Positions 29,201-30,968 of a DNA stretch of 30,968 nucleotides are shown here, piece after piece; the stretch's first letter is position 1, and every line of letters begins with the position of its first letter. The notes under the pieces were generated by a model. The model made no database searches and was not told where the DNA came from. It was given only the letters and a program-made list of their open reading frames with translations. The position numbers and the translations under genes were made by a program. The stretch is taken from positions 1-30,968 of the IMG/VR virus record IMGVR_UViG_3300037963_005455; one strand, given 5' to 3'. The stretch comes from a virus.

Positions 29201-30968
29201 CTACTGGAAATAGTTTAGGATTAATATTCACAAACCCTACAGAAACCGTTCGTCAATATTTTGTAGATGATTCTGCGGATAGTGATTTCTTTATAACCTA
29301 TGATGGTAATGGAGGAGCAGAAATAACATTACAGCATGATGGTAAGTTAGCTTTAAATGCTTCTAATGGTGACAATGTAGGAATAGGGACAATTAATCCA
29401 GCTAGAAAGCTGGAGGTTTCTGAAGGCTCATCATCCATAGTTTCTCAATTCAAAAGCACGGCTGGAACTAGCGCATTTATTAGTCTTGCAAACACAACTG
29501 CAACAGCGGATCAAATAAGGTTTGGATCAATTGGAAATGATTTAGTTTTATCTACTAATTATACAGAAAGATTTCGTATTGACTCAGCGGGTAATGTTGG
29601 TATAGGAACAACAGATCCTGCTAAATTTCTTCATATTAGTGGAAGTGACGTAAATGGTGAGCTAATTAAACTTGAGGGAGATGCGAGTTATGGAGCTACA
29701 ATTCAATATGGAAGATCAATAAACTATCTTTGGAGAGCGGGTATTGGAGGAGGATCTACTACTAACTCAAAAATTCCAACAAGTTATTGGGGCATAGAAG
29801 ATGTTACTTCTAGCAACACTCCATCTATAGTGTGTAGACCGATTAATCAGTATGTAGGAGTTAAAAATATAAATCCTCAATACGAACTTGATGTAAGTGG
29901 CACAATTCACGGAACAAGTGGTAACTTTGAGAATGGTATTACTATAAATGGTAATCCTGTTGTTACTGGGACTTCTGCTTTTGAGTCAGATACATTGCAG
30001 ACTGTTACAGATAACGGGGCTACTACAACAAATGCTATAACTATAGACACTGCGAGTGATATTTCATTTATTGTCGGCAGCACTGATAGCACCGCACGAA
30101 TTCAACTGAACGACGATGATACTACAGGATACTTAAGTATTAACTCTACTAGTTTAGCTCTTGGGCATACCACTACCTTGGGCGACCAAACGCTTCATTT
30201 AACAAGTGCTGGTAAAGTTGGTATTGGAACAAACGATCCTCTTGGGACTACTCATATCTACACAGCAGATGCAGGTGGAACCATAGCCACAAATGGAAGT
30301 CATGATGATTTAATAATAGAAAATAATGGCAATTGCGGCATTCAATTATCAAGTCCTGCAAGCAGTTACCAATATTTAGCTTTTGGCGATACAGCTTCAG
30401 CTAACCAAGGTTATGTAAGATATTATCATGCAAGTGATAGAATGGATCTTCGTGCAGGAGGGACTGACACCTTAAGTATTGTTGGAGGTGAAGTAGGGAT
30501 AGGAACAACTAGTCCTAATGCAAAATTAGAAATACTGGGCAGTGTCGCAGATGATGTTCCTATATTACGGCTCCATAATACTAGCAATGCTAATGGGGCG
30601 ACTATACAATTTAACGATGCTGTAAACTCTCTTCAAAATGCTAACATAACGTATAGACACACAGATGGTGAATCACAAGGTGGAGGAGCTTCCTTCCATA
30701 TTACTGGCGAAGCAGATTTAACATTAGTTATCGGAAATTCTTCTCGCAAAGGCAGAATGGTTGTTAGTAGTGCAGGTTCTGCTAGTGAGGCTGATTATGG
30801 TTTCTATGATGATGTCGATATGGGCATGTCAAGAATGTCGGCAGATGAGCTTGGGTTTATCACATCGGGGACAGAAAGAGTGCGGGTTGATAGTGCAGGT
30901 AATGTAGGAATAGGAACAACTAGTCCTTCAGGTATATTAGACGTTAACGGCGTTGCTTACTTTGAAGG
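26299..30968 (+). CDS. giant tail-fibre/adhesin-like protein, N-terminal part
   Basis: The reading frame from the ATG at 26299 stays open to the window end: at least 1556 codons, 3' end missing. Order: a non-repetitive acidic ~240-residue N-terminus, probably the virion-attachment domain; a Gly-rich hinge (GEGGGGSSG); three Cys-rich repeats of ~55 residues; a linker; about twelve YadA-head-like repeats of ~15-20 residues; then a long C-terminal region with seven spaced copies of an NVGIGTTxP...L.V motif and two DTLQTVTD.GATTTN modules. The YadA-like beta-roll and the VGIGTT repeats are typical of trimeric phage fibres that bind the host surface. An intramolecular chaperone (Peptidase S74) is expected beyond the window but not seen. 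Confidence 0.85.
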   Translation, partial: MSDSEGNPEEEDETVDFDFLESAEGQITTLRPTPFEPQVEEIFDDVGALSGFNVTFNQGYIFNTVSYTQYGVPERDDRKISNMGTFELPADHSIEYLVEVVIDADNFLIRNATFTGLSGLNEEGDEGSNAKDDLQWQFPHIVFDQYDADVKLFTGYFPILKLENGELEEFTQRSNIVLSDRQFRQKGVSSYNNSAHILKATNRKDENYPVRVRAIEAGSGIVVQENGDYITIHNTGEGGGGSSGWSGENCPSPEADWEAYKEGSFVAGTSAAQFRGLNAGKGINFSNDAHADDSACDTKIKFDAENCSSTADWYAYKGFGGGDGDADNEKAQFRGLSAGCGISFAATDDCVTEISTRLENCDSAGYTPYKSCSAGGVEQFHNLKPDPASEVEINISADSDGCGFTIGASCCTSYDDLYVANGIHHTADTDTQFSFPSDGTAQIEADGVVAASFTSTTATLWGETSTCATTTIHGHVTYAKCATSTPPSTSYKDGSNTVVSKIDANASNPTFFNAGPVAIGKDSASAGTKLDVKGLTKVQDPSTSSKGVIQLGDNANQTIKVETTDVGYPSLKLGSTISRLETDYGGDYFEVLPQKSATYSSFNSQAYYNSPATGSAILGGSGNFISGNFNVITAGANNMISGKSMNFIGGGSGVDIVDSEFAVSVGGRNNDISGANWSVIAGGYNNTISGKNTNSIGGGYSNEIRGVFASVIAGGYDNLVSGNLESAGAIVGGVNNKVEKSHYGFVGAGASNTIQEESDGAVIVGGLGNTLYGTNSFIAGGQENVVSGTYGVALGSFSKVTHNGAFVFTDGIPLSAFSSGDNTLLMSFKSGVYVQSDSGLYVNGEKVVTTSSEADTLQTVTDRGATTTNDVTVENLLVKNNGQVRANGNGRLTLGNTNGGNIRVSGDGSTSVLSPSSNDLRIESNRDEDDIIFQAGEAGVEMARFDSENQRFGIGVATPQSRLHVGNATGNSLGLIFTNPTETVRQYFVDDSADSDFFITYDGNGGAEITLQHDGKLALNASNGDNVGIGTINPARKLEVSEGSSSIVSQFKSTAGTSAFISLANTTATADQIRFGSIGNDLVLSTNYTERFRIDSAGNVGIGTTDPAKFLHISGSDVNGELIKLEGDASYGATIQYGRSINYLWRAGIGGGSTTNSKIPTSYWGIEDVTSSNTPSIVCRPINQYVGVKNINPQYELDVSGTIHGTSGNFENGITINGNPVVTGTSAFESDTLQTVTDNGATTTNAITIDTASDISFIVGSTDSTARIQLNDDDTTGYLSINSTSLALGHTTTLGDQTLHLTSAGKVGIGTNDPLGTTHIYTADAGGTIATNGSHDDLIIENNGNCGIQLSSPASSYQYLAFGDTASANQGYVRYYHASDRMDLRAGGTDTLSIVGGEVGIGTTSPNAKLEILGSVADDVPILRLHNTSNANGATIQFNDAVNSLQNANITYRHTDGESQGGGASFHITGEADLTLVIGNSSRKGRMVVSSAGSASEADYGFYDDVDMGMSRMSADELGFITSGTERVRVDSAGNVGIGTTSPSGILDVNGVAYFE
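27040..27540 (+). repeat. three Cys-rich repeats in the fibre protein
   Basis: Units begin at about 27040, 27211 and 27373, spaced 171 and 162 nt. Each starts with E-N-C, then an Ala/Tyr-rich stretch (WEAYK, WYAYK, YTPYK), QF.(G/N)L..(G) and a GxGI.F or comparable strand, with further Cys residues. Cys pairs of this kind are unusual in a fibre assembled in the reducing cytoplasm. Confidence 0.6.
28147..28716 (+). repeat. YadA-head-like repeat array
   Basis: About twelve degenerate units of the form (V/I)-x-G-G-x-x-N-x-(I/V)-x-G, for example VIAGGYNNTISG, IGGGYSNEIRG, VIAGGYDNLVSG and IAGGQENVVSG. This is the left-handed parallel beta-roll repeat of trimeric autotransporter heads, used here in a phage fibre. 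Confidence 0.75.
29149..30948 (+). repeat. VGIGTT-type spaced repeats in the fibre C-terminal region
   Basis: Motif copies start near 29149 (degenerate), 29374, 29593, 29851 (degenerate), 30211, 30487 and 30901, giving spacings of about 220-360 nt. Each has NVGIG(T)xxP followed by a short L-x-V strand. The intervening sequences differ, so the motif is a structural punctuation between unlike domains rather than a simple tandem repeat. Confidence 0.7.

Noticed and set aside
28119-30092. Open frames on the minus strand and in other frames within the fibre gene (for example 28119-28313, 28818-29159, 29907-30092, 27560-27850)
   Set aside because: They lie inside one uninterrupted + strand frame with clear domain structure; repetitive Gly/Thr/Ser codons create open antisense frames by chance.
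1-30968. tRNA genes, rRNA, CRISPR arrays, integrase, transposase or attachment sites
   Set aside because: None could be recognised by reading; the window is almost fully coding and no cloverleaf-like or direct-repeat att-like segment stood out. A tRNA search program was not run.

Overview
The window looks like part of the genome of a lytic, low-GC tailed bacteriophage (caudovirus) of a Gram-negative, probably aquatic host. The reasons are: almost wall-to-wall coding on the + strand; start/stop overlaps of 1, 4, 8 or 14 nt between most genes; a phage replication set; a holin/endolysin/lipoprotein lysis set; and a giant repetitive tail-fibre gene. The Gram-negative inference rests on an outer-membrane beta-barrel with a C-terminal Phe, an o-spanin-like lipoprotein and a heptose (LPS-type) sugar pathway. 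No terminase, portal, major capsid protein, integrase, tRNA or CRISPR is visible. TAA, TAG and TGA are all used as stops.

Layout. (1) 1-1339: two sugar-nucleotide SDR genes, the 3' end of an NDP-sugar epimerase and a GDP-mannose 4,6-dehydratase. (2) 1365-14490: a replication/recombination block opened by a sigma70-like promoter. It holds a zinc-ribbon protein, a RecA/UvsX-like recombinase, a PD-(D/E)XK nuclease, a DnaB-like helicase, a TOPRIM primase, a RecB/Cas4-like nuclease, a three-gene DNA polymerase III (PHP domain, DnaQ-type exonuclease, DnaE-type polymerase), a ClpA/ClpC-like double AAA+ ATPase and four small proteins. (3) 14477-15663: an HldD-type heptose epimerase, then a small protein gene overlapped out of frame by an o-spanin-like lipoprotein. 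(4) 15689-18888: small genes, an outer-membrane beta-barrel with its own promoter and terminator, a holin, a two-TM protein with a periplasmic helical domain, and a CHAP endolysin. (5) 18891-23670: two tandem GT9/heptosyltransferase-like genes, a holin-like mini-protein, then cupin, heptose-phosphate kinase, heptose-phosphate nucleotidyltransferase, methyltransferase and HAD phosphatase. (6) 23667-30968: a nuclease, a modular structural protein, a terminator, one hypothetical gene and a tail-fibre ORF of at least 1556 codons that runs off the window.

How they fit together. The replication block could supply a nearly self-sufficient replisome with a catalytically complete, gene-split Pol III. 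HldD, the kinase, the nucleotidyltransferase and possibly the HAD phosphatase make up most of an ADP-heptose pathway (GmhA isomerase not seen), and two GT9-like enzymes are candidate users of that donor. With the GDP-mannose dehydratase and the phage-encoded outer-membrane protein, this suggests remodelling of the host envelope or glycosylation of a phage component. A recurrent promoter design places the -10 box only 5-8 nt before a start codon at several isolated genes, which predicts leaderless or near-leaderless transcripts.
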